A stretch of 64,000 nucleotides of DNA from Paracamarosporium sp. OC-R06-R3 (Eukaryota; Ascomycota; Dothideomycetes; Pleosporales; Didymosphaeriaceae), in NCBI GenBank assembly GCA_019828545.1, contig JACVRA010000109.1:186001-250000 (forward strand). Direction: 5' to 3'. Shown here in pieces: positions 1 through 10,270 of this stretch. Within the stretch, counting starts at the first letter, position 1; each line of letters opens with the position of its first letter. The notes beneath the pieces were generated by a model. That model was given only the letters and a program-made list of their open reading frames with translations, did no database searches and had not been told where the DNA came from. The translations under genes and the position numbers were made by a program.

Positions 1-1032
1 TACTACCCTGCCGCCCAACTCTTCCTTCGTAAATCCTTCAAGTGGTTGGTTGCGTGAGAGACGATTTCTGCATTAGCTCGTCCAGAGTAGGCCACCATTT
101 CTAGCTATAGAATAGACATTTATTGTGACGCGCCCCGCGGCTGTTGATGTGTTTCTCTAGACATCGACGACCAAAATTATGGCGGCAGCACTTAATACTA
201 CCTTCATCAGTCGCAGACGCATCGATGCACATAGCCCGTTGGTACGTATCTCCCGGGCTGTGACATCTCTTTTGAGGTTATACATATAGCTCAAAGCATG
301 TAGGGCAATTTCTAGATTCGGCATCGAGACAGTCTAAGTACATGGGAGTTGTGAACAGCACGAACCCAGGCACTGGGGATGCAGATGTTTCTGAGTCAAT
401 CTAGAGCCTTTTCATTTTAGCTGTTATGCGAAAGAGTACTGAGAGAATGAGTAGAACGGATGGAGTGATGAGTTGTAAGGTGCATTACTTCAGGGCGGCA
501 AGCGTGACGTTTGTCTGCGGCCATGAAGTCGATCAAGTAATCGCAATGCGTTTACATGTCAAGTTACTGTAGATAATCATTGGAAGTGAATTAGTCGTGA
601 ATGCTTTCATGTCGTTGAGAATTCACTTTCCACGTGTCTTTCGTTCGTTGGGGAAGGCTGACCATCAGTTGGACGACAATCGCCGCGTAACCAACACAAG
701 CTACGCGTACATTAGTAGCAATTTTATAGCACAGAAACTTGTATCACTCTGCGATCGCATTTTAGCGATTGTTGATCATAACATTGAAGAGATCCCACTG
801 CCGACGATCGCTTTAGTGCTCCCTAATTTGGACAGAAGAGCCATCTCACAGGCCCGGAGCTTCGTTTTCTGATCGGAAATATCATCAAGGTAGGCTCGTA
901 ACTATGATCCCTGACAACGAACAAGGCATATCTGGGTTCAAATCCTGCCACATCAGAATTCAATATTGTCATGATGCATTAGAAAGCTTACAATAATAAT
1001 CTCTACCTATGTTGTACCATAGAATTTACCAT
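1..1032. other. intergenic, no supported gene
   Basis: AT-rich sequence at the left edge. The only longer open frame (597-872, 91 codons, plus strand) has no recognisable domain and no convincing splice partners. A short stretch near 935-950 resembles a tRNA T-loop, but no complete cloverleaf could be drawn around it. No feature is supported. Confidence 0.4.
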
Positions 1033-1872
1033 TTACTCAAGTCGCCTTCGTTGGCGAGGCTGTGCATCAGCATCTCCATCGCTAGATGAGCGTGGACTGT
1101 TCCCATGCCAGCCAATGCCTTCGACTGCAAGTTCCTCATCACTGATCCCCGTCGGTTGAACGAGCACTCGTCTACTGGTTGTAAAAACTTCACTTGCCCT
1201 TTCAGAACCCGGATCAGTCGTCAATTGGATCCCGGTGACTTCCATCTGACTGTTCCGCTGGATAGAAGAGTCGCTTGAATTACCTCTGCTGGAGTGGGCT
1301 TCTTCTTGATTGAGTGAACTCTCCGCCTCACTAGTCTCCTCGTTATCGCCATACTCGGTCACGCGCCCTTCCAGCATATTCCTGATTATTTCGCCTTCAT
1401 TAGCCTCTAGCGCTGCGGCGAGTTCATCCGCCACATCCTGGTTAGCCACCGTGATCTCGATATGAATTTCTCTCGTAGTATCGTTCAATGGCTCTGGAAT
1501 CATTCGCTTCTCAAACCACGACTCACGGCACATAGGGCATGTGTGTGAGAGTTGAATGTATCTTTCAAAGCAGTCTGCTCCGAAAATGTGTCGACAGTGA
1601 GGCAGATCCACTTGGATGGTTCGCTCGTGGGACGCAGAAACGTTTTCCCGGCATATAGGACAGTCAAACTCTGGAGAGTTGGAAGTGACAGAAATATACT
1701 GAGTGTGGAATTTTACAAAATCCACCAGCGGTCGAAAAGGTACAATGTGTTCCTCATGACTTAGTTCAACATCGGGAAGATCTAGATGTTCTCGAAGCTC
1801 TTCAGCAATCTCTTCGTTTCCCTCAATAATCATATAGGGATTTTCTTGGTTATCATGTTCGGTACCTTCCAT
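1033..1872 (-). CDS. RING-finger protein (probable E3 ubiquitin ligase)
   Basis: Single-exon gene of 279 residues. A RING-type zinc finger is visible at residues 71-115: Cys71 and Cys74 (CPIC), Cys93, His95, Cys101, then Cys112 and Cys115 (CPMC). The position where a RING-H2 normally has a fifth ligand (His/Cys) is Gly98, in the context CRHIFGADC. This Gly variant is common in small RING proteins of filamentous ascomycetes, so it does not by itself mean loss of function. The acidic N-terminus (1-50) and the Ser/Glu-rich C-terminal half (140-279) look disordered, and the protein ends in a basic tail. RING proteins usually recruit E2 enzymes for ubiquitin transfer; the substrate here is unknown. 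A decayed relative of the RING lies about 1.2 kb to the right. Confidence 0.75.
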   Translation of the reverse strand: MEGTEHDNQENPYMIIEGNEEIAEELREHLDLPDVELSHEEHIVPFRPLVDFVKFHTQYISVTSNSPEFDCPICRENVSASHERTIQVDLPHCRHIFGADCFERYIQLSHTCPMCRESWFEKRMIPEPLNDTTREIHIEITVANQDVADELAAALEANEGEIIRNMLEGRVTEYGDNEETSEAESSLNQEEAHSSRGNSSDSSIQRNSQMEVTGIQLTTDPGSERASEVFTTSRRVLVQPTGISDEELAVEGIGWHGNSPRSSSDGDADAQPRQRRRLE

Positions 1873-2882
1873 TGTTAGTTGCTGTGCATAGAAGTGAGAT
1901 ATTATGCTAGTGGTCGGTCTTTATGCAGTACCTATGTAATATTTGAGGAGTATCAGAGCCTTTATGATACAATCGTTATGATAAAATTATAAGTTTCCGG
2001 TGAATTCAAGCCTTCATTCGGAGGTGACCCGTGATACAAGCGCACTTGCAGCTTCTTGTCCGCCTCTTCATCTACAACGTCACTTACGACTAACTGACAG
2101 GCTTCACAGATCACGATAAAATTTAACCTCTTCTATGAAGCATTAGTCTAAGATCTATGCTACCTACTTCCCAGCTTCAATATTGCGAGTGGGAAGGAAA
2201 ACTTCTTGTAAATCTATAAAAATGTCTAATCCCCTTCTAAAAAAAATTTAGTTAACGAGCTACAGATTGGGTCTCTTCGCCTACGCCTGCAGGTATAATA
2301 ACCCCCACCGATACCAAACCAGCCTGCCAATAGCGGGATTGTGTCAGCGTTAATTTCACTAGAAAGTTCGACTCATGAATTTGATTGAATCACATTCTAT
2401 ATGTGGATCAAAAATGCTGGTTGCTTGATACATTCAATTCGATATCAAAGACCATGCGTTTTTGAAGGGGGAAGGACCCGAATATCACTGTGCATCTGAG
2501 ATTTCGTAAAGCTTTTCTTTAATCTATGACCTCCACCTGCTTTCACATGACGATGACATAATACCACATTCAACTCGTCATGTTCGAATGCAAATGCAAA
2601 ACCATCTCTTACTAAATTATCCGACTGATAGATGTACGTCACGGGATAAGCAACTTCCTCCAAGGATCTCACTCACCGTACCTCTGGCCAAATGGACATG
2701 TTTCATTGAAGTACTTGTAGTCAAGAACCACTATCATTGTATAGTATGTGATGTACATACGACTCCCTGACTACTTATATGCCCCTACGTCACGGATTCT
2801 CACCATTACACATATTTGAATTGAAAGCTATATGTGTTGATATGTCTGTACCACGTCATTTGTCCGAATTCCCCGTGTTCCA
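1873..2882. other. intergenic, no supported gene
   Basis: AT-rich spacer upstream of the RING gene. Short open frames on both strands (for example 2445-2672 and 2588-2770) overlap each other and show no domain or splice support. It probably includes the RING gene promoter. Confidence 0.4.
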
Positions 2883-3467
2883 TTGCGCTGGCCTCGCTGT
2901 AAATGTGAAGTCACAGCTGGCCTCTCCTCCATAGCTTCCTATTTGCTACGACGCCGCCAACATAGGCTAGAGTCGTCTTATTCAGGTGAACTTGTCTGCA
3001 TGCAGACACATCATATATATATATATATTATCTCCTACAGCACACTGGAGCAGGCTACTAGCTGTCCAATTTGTAGAACAAAATGGTGGAGGGTCGACGA
3101 CTCAAATGGTGATAAGAACTCGGATAACATCTCGCGGATGAGTATGACGCCGTGGAGCAGTCCGGTGTCATCCTCAGAGCCTTGATCGCCGCTAAATGGA
3201 TATGATGGGACTACATAGAGTACAAGAAGCTGGGAGGATGAGGAGATAATCATGTCAGCGCCTAGAGTCCAAATTAGCCAGGAGACAGATTCCAACACGA
3301 CCTGGAGCAATGCCAGAGAAGCTCTAGATGCATTAGATACCCTAAGTGTCACGCCGCGGGGCGTAAATATTGAATTGACGAGACAGGATTCAGCAGAGGT
3401 AGATACTCTGACATTGGATTGGAGAGGCATGACGAGTGGGTCACACGATTCGCCACCCGATGCATAA
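2883..3467 (+). pseudogene. RING-finger gene relic
   Basis: One reading frame carries the second half of a RING finger (CPICRTKWW, about 3070-3096), preceded by a plausible splice acceptor near 3040, and continues into a Ser/Asp-rich tail. The frame is then broken by TGA at 3183-3185 and a second stop near 3220. It reopens in the same frame at 3252-3467 with an acidic, Ser/Thr-rich tail like those of fungal RING proteins. The first half of the finger (CxxC and CxH) is not recognisable. I read it as a decayed duplicate of a RING gene similar in type to the one at 1033-1872. An intact gene with unseen introns is the alternative. Confidence 0.35.
3013..3028. repeat. (AT)n microsatellite
   Basis: Eight consecutive AT dinucleotides lie inside the RING relic, just before the putative splice acceptor. 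Confidence 0.9.
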
Positions 3468-4080
3468 AAGCACTGTAACGGGTAGGTAACGTTAGAGGCA
3501 ATTGAATTAGAGATTCGAAATTCGAAATGATAATATTTGAATTGCTAAGGTGGAAGAAATGACAACCTTGATGGAGATGACGCCGGTGCAGGCACGAACT
3601 AAGATTGACACACGGTACACAAGCGTTAGTTATAGCTTGCGTATCTAACACCGGATCGTTAACAATGATTAACGCATCGCTTGGTTAATACCTTTTCCCA
3701 GTCACTCCATTCGGCTCGGACCGTTTAGTTTTATTGATTCTATTTTCGCGGTTGTTTGAAATCTGAGAATAGTTGAAGGGTCAAAGACAGTGGAGATCGC
3801 CGAAAGAGGAATGCGCTCAAACTACATCATTAGCATTAGTCTTGGTTCGCAAACGTTGAAAGATTTGAATTATGAGAATTTTTAATAATCCGTCCGATGC
3901 AAAAGGCATATGCTTCTACTTCACTCGCTTCACCTATAGGCTGAGACGCCACCCCCTCGCTCTTTCCGCTTTCGGTTCACCTCAACACAGCCCACGCTGC
4001 CCAAACACTTCCGCTCACATCATTGAACTCAATTGCGCCGACTTGTTTACGTTTTCCACGCAAGCGCACTATCTCCCACG
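3468..4080. other. intergenic, probable promoter of the 4081 gene
   Basis: No coding signal is supported. A pyrimidine-rich, C-rich stretch (about 3905-4075) runs directly up to the start codon at 4081, as is usual for the 5' leader of ascomycete genes. Confidence 0.4.
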
Positions 4081-5012
4081 ATGCCGAAACAAAAGACGTA
4101 TGAGCGAACGAGCAGTACATCAGGCGGAACGCCCTACGAGCGCGACTTGCGGAAGAACGGACGGCTTCCTGAGCTGGCAGACCTGGGTCAAAGCCTCAAT
4201 AACAGCGATGATGCCGTCATTGGCAAGCGGTGTGTATTATGTTCATCTTCTCCATACAGCTCAAACGCTAACATGCTTGGAGGATGCATATACAGGCAGC
4301 AGAACTCGCCCCCGTTGGCAAAAACGCGGCCAACGTGCCCAAGCTACAAGGACCGACCAATACCTGGGCTGTAGAAGGGTAAGCTACAGCAATCAACGCT
4401 CCGTGTGTGGGCGCATTTCTCAGAGACAAAACCGACATTCGACATAGGGAGTCGCTCGATTTTCTCAGCAAAGTAGATATCGTCACTCGCTCTCAAGAAC
4501 TCATCCGCAAATGCAACGTCTACCAGCAGAACCTAAGCACTGCCATCCAGCATTTCGAACTCCACAATCAGTTATTCACCTCTTCCTGCAAAGATGCTCA
4601 TCCCGATGGTACAGCTGAAGTCCTCGCTACTTATCGAGCGGTCAAGCGCGCTGGCGATGAGCTATTTGCCCCTCAGTCTACTTACACGATTGCTATTTCA
4701 AAGTTGCGCCTATTCATCGCGAATTTGCTCGACCAACTTCCATACAACAGCGTTATGAGAGCTAAGAATACAAATCGTTTCAACGATCTGTCGCACGAGT
4801 ACGAGGACAAGGAGAAGGCTATCCGTGAGACAATGCATAGAATCCATGCCAACTTGGGCGGCGGTGCGAAGAAGAAAGTGGTGGCGTTTTTGAAGGCATT
4901 CAAGCGTAGGGCAGAGATGCTCGAAGAGCAGCAGACAAACTTGGAGAATTGTGCGCAAGAGTGCTTGGAGGAGCTTTTCGAGGATGAGGCGGAGTTCGGG
5001 GTCGCTGATTGA
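4081..5012 (+). CDS. hypothetical protein, three exons
   Basis: Rebuilt as 4081-4233, 4296-4378 and 4424-5012, giving 274 residues. Intron 1 (62 nt) has a GCTAAC-like branch point and ends in ATACAG. Intron 2 (45 nt) starts GTAAGC, ends TCTCAG and restores the frame exactly. The 5' splice site of intron 1 could lie a few bases earlier. The N-terminal 80 residues are polar and look disordered. The C-terminal 190 residues are rich in Leu, Glu, Lys and Arg and look largely helical, including a Gly-Gly-Gly-Ala-Lys-Lys-Lys segment and a likely coiled coil near the end. I do not recognise the family. The clean splice structure and regular amino-acid composition argue that the gene is real. Confidence 0.65.
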
Positions 5013-5769
5013 TCAAGAGAGATCCAGGTGGCTCCCAGGACTTGCGAACAGGACGGCAATTACTCCATTACGGCACTTTAGGCGACAACCAAAGACCAAA
5101 TCGGCGATGAAAAGTGGAAAATACACAATTGTGTTGGCTTCTTGCAGGTTCCAAGGAACCAGTTGGGTATAGCTATTGTAATAAGCGGAACTTGCTAATT
5201 TGACACTATGGCGCAGCCATGGATCGCCACGAAACCTTGAATTTAACTAATTGTTTTTCTTGAGCTTCTGCTTTTTCTCTGGTCTGGCTCGTGCATCAGC
5301 AATAGCATCCTTGACAAGTATGCATTTAGATGAACTGCTACACAACTTTACCCATGATATAACTCTGTACGATATAGCTGGTAGGTTGTTTTGGTAAGGG
5401 AACACTAACTATATGTTATGCCTCACTGCGGATGTGTGTGAAAATCGACTCATCGCGTCTTTGAGACATCGCGTCACGTCTGCAACGCGTAACGTTTATT
5501 GATTTTTTGAGACATCCCCTTTCTAGGACGATGTAAATTTCATAGGTTTCCTAATTGATCTTTCCCCTGTCCCAGTATGCCCGACAGTGGAAGCAGTGGT
5601 AAAAGCCTTAACACTGTCGAAAAGCCTTATCCATCTTGCTCTCTGCCATGACGAGAACGCTTCGGTCTATCTTTGGAACAGTGTCCTCACGCATCGTATT
5701 ATCTTACATAATATTGCCGATTTCTCTAAAGAAACCTCACATACCTTTTGCATACGTTTCAATCCTGCG
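5013..5769. other. intergenic, no supported gene
   Basis: Spacer downstream of the preceding gene. No domain-bearing frame or splice structure was found. Confidence 0.4.
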
Positions 5770-6229
5770 ATGTATCTCACACTATTTCTTTTCTTCCTCC
5801 TTCTCCCCTCCGTGCTTTCAGCTTTCAGCGCACGCTCTTCAGTCCACAAACTTCAATGCCATATTACGCCACTCAACCTCATCGTCTGAGGGACACTCAT
5901 CCCCCCTCGCAGACCACGTCCTCGAGGTCATTACATCATACGGAAAACACACCGCGTCGGCCACCGCGGCCCTCAATGCGATGCGCTACGCTGGGATTAC
6001 CGTACCAGCCCAACCGGACTCACAGATCCCTGTAAGACGAGGCAAACACACGCTCTCGGCGATCGGAATACTGCTCGACTCTGCGATGGGAAAATTGGCG
6101 AGCCTGGAGGGAGAATTGATCTGCATACAAGAAGGGCTGGAGAATCGGGGCGAGAGCGATACAAATACAATGTGCTCCGGGATGAAGAGGGTTGTTGATA
6201 TTTCTTGGATGAGGTGGACGGTGAGATAG
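5770..6229 (+). other. possible small secreted protein, structure unresolved
   Basis: The ATG at 5770 opens a 39-codon frame starting with a strong signal-peptide-like segment (MYLTLFLFFLLLPSVLSA). That frame stops at 5889. A second frame overlaps its end and runs to a stop at 6229; it encodes a plausible helical region of about 110 residues. I could not find a canonical intron that joins the two. It may be a secreted-protein gene with an unseen intron, a frameshifted relic, or chance. Confidence 0.25.
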
Positions 6230-6732
6230 GTCAACTTCAAACTCGACTCTTTACTCTGTCTTGAACTTATTCTAGTTTTTAATCCACTTGTTACGTTTCT
6301 TACAATCTTTACATCTATGCTCTCGATCCGGCGTCGGTATAGGCATTGTCGGAACTATTGCCAGTCTACCGAATTTCAAATGAGCTTAGAACGACATGGT
6401 TGGAGGCTTTAGAACGTGCAATTGGTGCACTTTATATATTGCTGCTCGAACAGTAACCTGAGATGAACGCCGATCGGACTACAGAAGCCGCATGATTATG
6501 TGTATCCACATGAAAGCCTACAGTAATAAAAGCGAAAGGTTCTAAGTGGACGGTGGATGGCGGGGGTGTTGCGGCCAGATCTCGCGAACAGACGTCTTGG
6601 CGTTCGTTTCCCCACACATCGGACGTACCCCAACAGAGGCCACGGAGGCTATTGAAGACCTTCACCGCACCAATTGTCCGCCAAACTCTCCAAAACCCTC
6701 GTACACACTTATCCGTATCCCTTACAGCAATC
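6230..6732. other. intergenic, FKBP promoter region
   Basis: No gene is supported. The open frames across 6432-6819 on both strands are shadows of the FKBP 5' leader and first exon. Confidence 0.4.
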
Positions 6733-7254
6733 ATGAAGGTCGCCGCTATCCTCGCCCTGGCTACTGCCGCGTTCGCCGACGTCATCAACAACGAGGTATC
6801 TTCTCCCGTTTCACCATAGCATACACAGATCAGATAGCTGACATGGCTTCCAGCACCTCAAGACGGAAGTCACCAACAAGGTCGAGTGCAGCCGCCCCAC
6901 CAAGGCCGGCGACGGCATCCAAGTGCACTACCGCGGCACCCTCGAGAGCGACGGTAGCGAGTTCGACGCTTCGTACAACCGCGGCCAGCCGCTGGGCTTC
7001 ACCGTTGGCAAGGGCCAAGTTATTAAGGGCTGGGACCAGGGCTTGCTGGACATGTGCCCAGGCGAGAAGCGCAAGCTTACGATCCAGCCCGACTGGGCGT
7101 ATGGTAGCCGCGGTGCTGGTCCTATTCCCGCGAACAGCGTTTTGAGTACGTATGCCAAGGGTATGCGATGGTCTGAGTGGACATGTGCTAATGGTCTACA
7201 GTCTTCGAGACGGAACTCGTGTCGATTGACGGCGTGAGCAAGGACGAGTTGTAA
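6733..7254 (+). CDS. FPR2: ER-type FKBP peptidyl-prolyl isomerase
   Basis: Three exons: 6733-6795, 6854-7145 and 7202-7254, giving 135 residues. Introns are 58 and 56 nt, and the first has a GCTGAC branch point. Residues 1-16 form a signal peptide ([16 protein letters not shown]). The FKBP fold follows, with the recognisable [28 protein letters not shown] and [13 protein letters not shown] blocks that form the FK506/proline pocket. The protein ends in KDEL, a retrieval signal for the endoplasmic reticulum. Together these match FKBP2/FKBP13-type isomerases, which assist folding of secretory proteins by cis-trans isomerisation of Xaa-Pro bonds. Many fungal members end in HDEL, so KDEL is a small deviation. 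The size is normal for the family. Confidence 0.93.
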
Positions 7255-9052
7255 GCTATGACAGCGGCATGACGAGGACTCGATACCCGGATACGGCTGT
7301 GGGATGACATGAACGAAACGGTACATACGCATGATACAATAATGTAGGCAAAAAGATTTTCCGTGCTACTTTACACTGCTGGTAAAATATTTACAATGAC
7401 CTATCGATTTTAAACAACTATCCCTGGACGTCTTGAAACCTCAACGTTGTTTATCCCTGCTTTTGCGAAAGACAAAGTCATCAATACAAATAAAATGTGT
7501 TATGTTCTGCGTATGCTATTATAAGGAAGAGCTAGGGTGGTCGAGGTTAGTTACAGTGATGACCTATGTGCTACGGTCTAATTTCCATAGACTTGTGGGT
7601 GCATCGTGGTTCCTCGGTCTCATTCTGGGCTAATAGAGGCTATATCGGGGGCTTTGCAAAGTTCTGCTTGGCATAAGCTATCGTAATAGGCCTTGCCCTA
7701 AGTCGGGGAGCACGTTCCCCCGCGGAGCATACAAGCCTAGGGACGATGAACAGCACGTGAATATGGATGCAGAGGTGCAGCTGGAGTTGCAGCCGATGGA
7801 AGCCCGCCCTCCTCCACAGTCAAGAACAGATATAACATCTCAATTCAAAACTATTTGCGGATAGTATTGAGATTGCGATAACCAACGACCCTTCATTTTA
7901 GTCGTTGGCTCGCTGGGTCAAAAAGCAAATGAACTGCTAGACCGGATTGCGGACGACAAGTGGAAATGAATAATGCTAGATCAGATCAGTGGACAGAGTA
8001 TCGGGAAACCTTCCTAGATGGTGATGCATCGCCAAGCTATATGTGGTTCCTACCGTGGGCGGAAAAGCTTTGGCAGCACATGCATAGCTCACGGTACTGC
8101 CAGATTTTGTCCCTTACAGCCATCATTATCCCAAACCATGTTCCGAATGTTTGACATCTCGCTATTGGACTTTTATTCAAAGTGAGTTTGATCAGATAAC
8201 ACATGTCCCTCATATATAGCTCATGTTCAAACAGCAAGCTGCTACAAGATTTTTCGATAGCAAAGTTTTCTAACTCGATACCAGCTTACTTCACATGACC
8301 TCCAAAGCACTTGAGCTTTGTTCGTCTGGCAGTTAGTTCGTTGTTAATGTGCCGCCCGTATTTTCAGGAACACGTCTTGAGCTCGGAGTTCCCATAATCT
8401 ATATACTTCAATTAATTTGCTCTGAGCATCGTAAACCCAAAACCCTACAACACATATCAGATCAAAAGCAACACAACAACATTTATATTCAACCGGCGTT
8501 ATGATTTCTGATATCGTGGAACTTGCGGCAAAAGCAAAGAGATGTAGGCAATTGTCCGAATATCTTCAAGGTCTCCGTTTACCTATAGTGAGTCTGATCA
8601 GTAATGCCTTGTCTTGTTAAGTGAAGTGAATACAGTCATGTTCGGAGTATTCAGTTCTTCTTACAGCATGGGCTGTGTTGTCGCGAAGCTTATGAACGCA
8701 CTCGTAAGTCACGTCAGGCGCCATGGCAAGACTTCAATTACACTTACTATATCTTTCTGTGTGAATATTGCGGCAGCTTACGTAAACAATCCTTTCTATC
8801 ATTCACTCGCCAAAACAAGAGCATTTCGAGTATTTATGAAGGCGATTAGGCCAAAGCTGAGTTGATACCCGCGCAGATTACTGTACGCTCAACCCGCCTC
8901 CGACGCTACGTATCAGTCATCTCTCGAGTTCCCGTTGGACATTTCACATCAACATCTTTTTACACATTACCCACCTGTACGATATCAACCATCGTCACCA
9001 ACACTTCTCAACTCTCACACAAAGACTTCGATTACTTCAAAGACTTCTAGCA
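7255..9052. other. 1.8 kb without a supported gene
   Basis: AT-rich region with only weak frames. An ATG at 8501 opens a 29-codon helical frame ending at a GTGAGT donor-like site. A second frame (8614-8865, 83 codons) follows an ACAG, but the two do not join in phase. Sequence at 7640-7760 has the mixed, stop-rich look of an old element remnant, but I cannot assign it. The last 100 bases are C/T-rich and serve as the leader of the next gene. Confidence 0.35.
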
Positions 9053-10270
9053 ATGGCTCGTCGTCTCATGAAGGGCCTCAAGCGTAAAGCTTCCGAAGCC
9101 ACGGTTGCTGTATCGGACGAAGTGCGAGCCAAGCGCATACAGCGTGAAAGCCCGAACAAGTCGAGAGTATATCACGAATTCGATTCTCTCACCCGAAAGC
9201 GCAAGTTCCCAGGCTCGTATCATTTAGATGCAGATGATTCCGACTCAGATACTTCCCACATGTCTTTCGATGCCAGAGACACAAGTCATCAATCCAAGAA
9301 GCCGCGCAGCGAGACTAATAAACAGTTTGATGACGAACACAGCTACGAGACGGCTCATCGCGGACAAAAGCGCAAGGCAGATAACTCAGATGACGCCCAA
9401 TCTAAGCCTATAAAACGATCAAGCGCTCCTGCATCTCGACAAGATGTCGCTCTTCTTGGCACTTACGAGTGGAAGAGGGAACAGCATCGGCTCAAGGCAG
9501 ACAGTAGAAAGGCTTTCCTTACAGCGGCTACCGATCCAGTAAAAGTCTCTGTCTTTACAGATCGTATCTTTCGTCAGACCAAGCGCGATCCTGCCTACGA
9601 TGTCGATAGAGCAATCGCCAGGGCTCGAGTTATGCGACATAGCGAAGCGGCCAACTCACCTACCATTGCCAGGGTTCAAATTACGGAACTACTCCAGCAA
9701 GTCCAAGATTCAGACAGTAAAGTCGCCTCTCCTTCCCACGCTACTCCCACTGTGTCTACCTCCGAGACGCAGCAATCTTCCGCGGCTCTTTCTACGTCTG
9801 TTACCGCTCCAAGCTCAGCCGTGTCAGCAGCTCAACCTATGTCAACGCCTACCATCCAGCGCAGGAATACGACAGAGAGCCGTCACCTGGAAAGGGGCCG
9901 ACCTCACAAAGAGAAGAAGACTGGCGTCGTTGCGGACATCCCACGATCGAAGGATCCGAAGAAAATAGCCAAAGCGACCAAGCATCTTGAGATCTTCGAG
10001 CGTCAGGCACGCAAGAACGCTCAGAGAAGGAATTTTGATTTTGATGGGATCAAAGGCACAGTGGAAACTCCACGGAAGGCGGATGATACCAATAAGGTAA
10101 AGCTGTCAGAGGCCAACAAGCAGGTCTGGCCTGAAGAAGGCACTTCTACCCAGCCGTCAAAGCACGTCAAGACGGCATCCACTATTGCCATTCCCAAAAA
10201 GAGCACTAAGCCATCCAGTCGCTTCCAACTCTCTTCGAACAAGTTCTCGAAGAGCGGTGCTCCCAAATAG
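9053..10270 (+). CDS. hypothetical disordered basic protein
   Basis: Single exon, 405 residues. The N-terminus is strongly basic (RRLMKGLKRK) and several KRK clusters through residue 130 could be nuclear localisation signals. Residues 135-215 form the most ordered-looking part, with a helical stretch around YEWKREQHRLKADSRKAF. A Ser/Thr/Ala-rich linker follows (about 220-285). The C-terminal third is Lys/Arg-rich with a helical KKIAKATKHLEIFERQARK segment. I recognise no domain. The composition suggests a nuclear or chromatin-associated protein, but that is inference only. A pyrimidine-rich leader and a good start context (GCAATGGC) support this start. Confidence 0.65.
   Translation: MARRLMKGLKRKASEATVAVSDEVRAKRIQRESPNKSRVYHEFDSLTRKRKFPGSYHLDADDSDSDTSHMSFDARDTSHQSKKPRSETNKQFDDEHSYETAHRGQKRKADNSDDAQSKPIKRSSAPASRQDVALLGTYEWKREQHRLKADSRKAFLTAATDPVKVSVFTDRIFRQTKRDPAYDVDRAIARARVMRHSEAANSPTIARVQITELLQQVQDSDSKVASPSHATPTVSTSETQQSSAALSTSVTAPSSAVSAAQPMSTPTIQRRNTTESRHLERGRPHKEKKTGVVADIPRSKDPKKIAKATKHLEIFERQARKNAQRRNFDFDGIKGTVETPRKADDTNKVKLSEANKQVWPEEGTSTQPSKHVKTASTIAIPKKSTKPSSRFQLSSNKFSKSGAPK

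Noticed and set aside
870..960. tRNA-like T-loop near 935-950
   Set aside because: T-stem has a mismatch and two wobbles, and no matching acceptor, D or anticodon arms could be built.
3035..3430. 131-codon minus-strand frame
   Set aside because: Opposite the RING relic, with no domain and no splice support.
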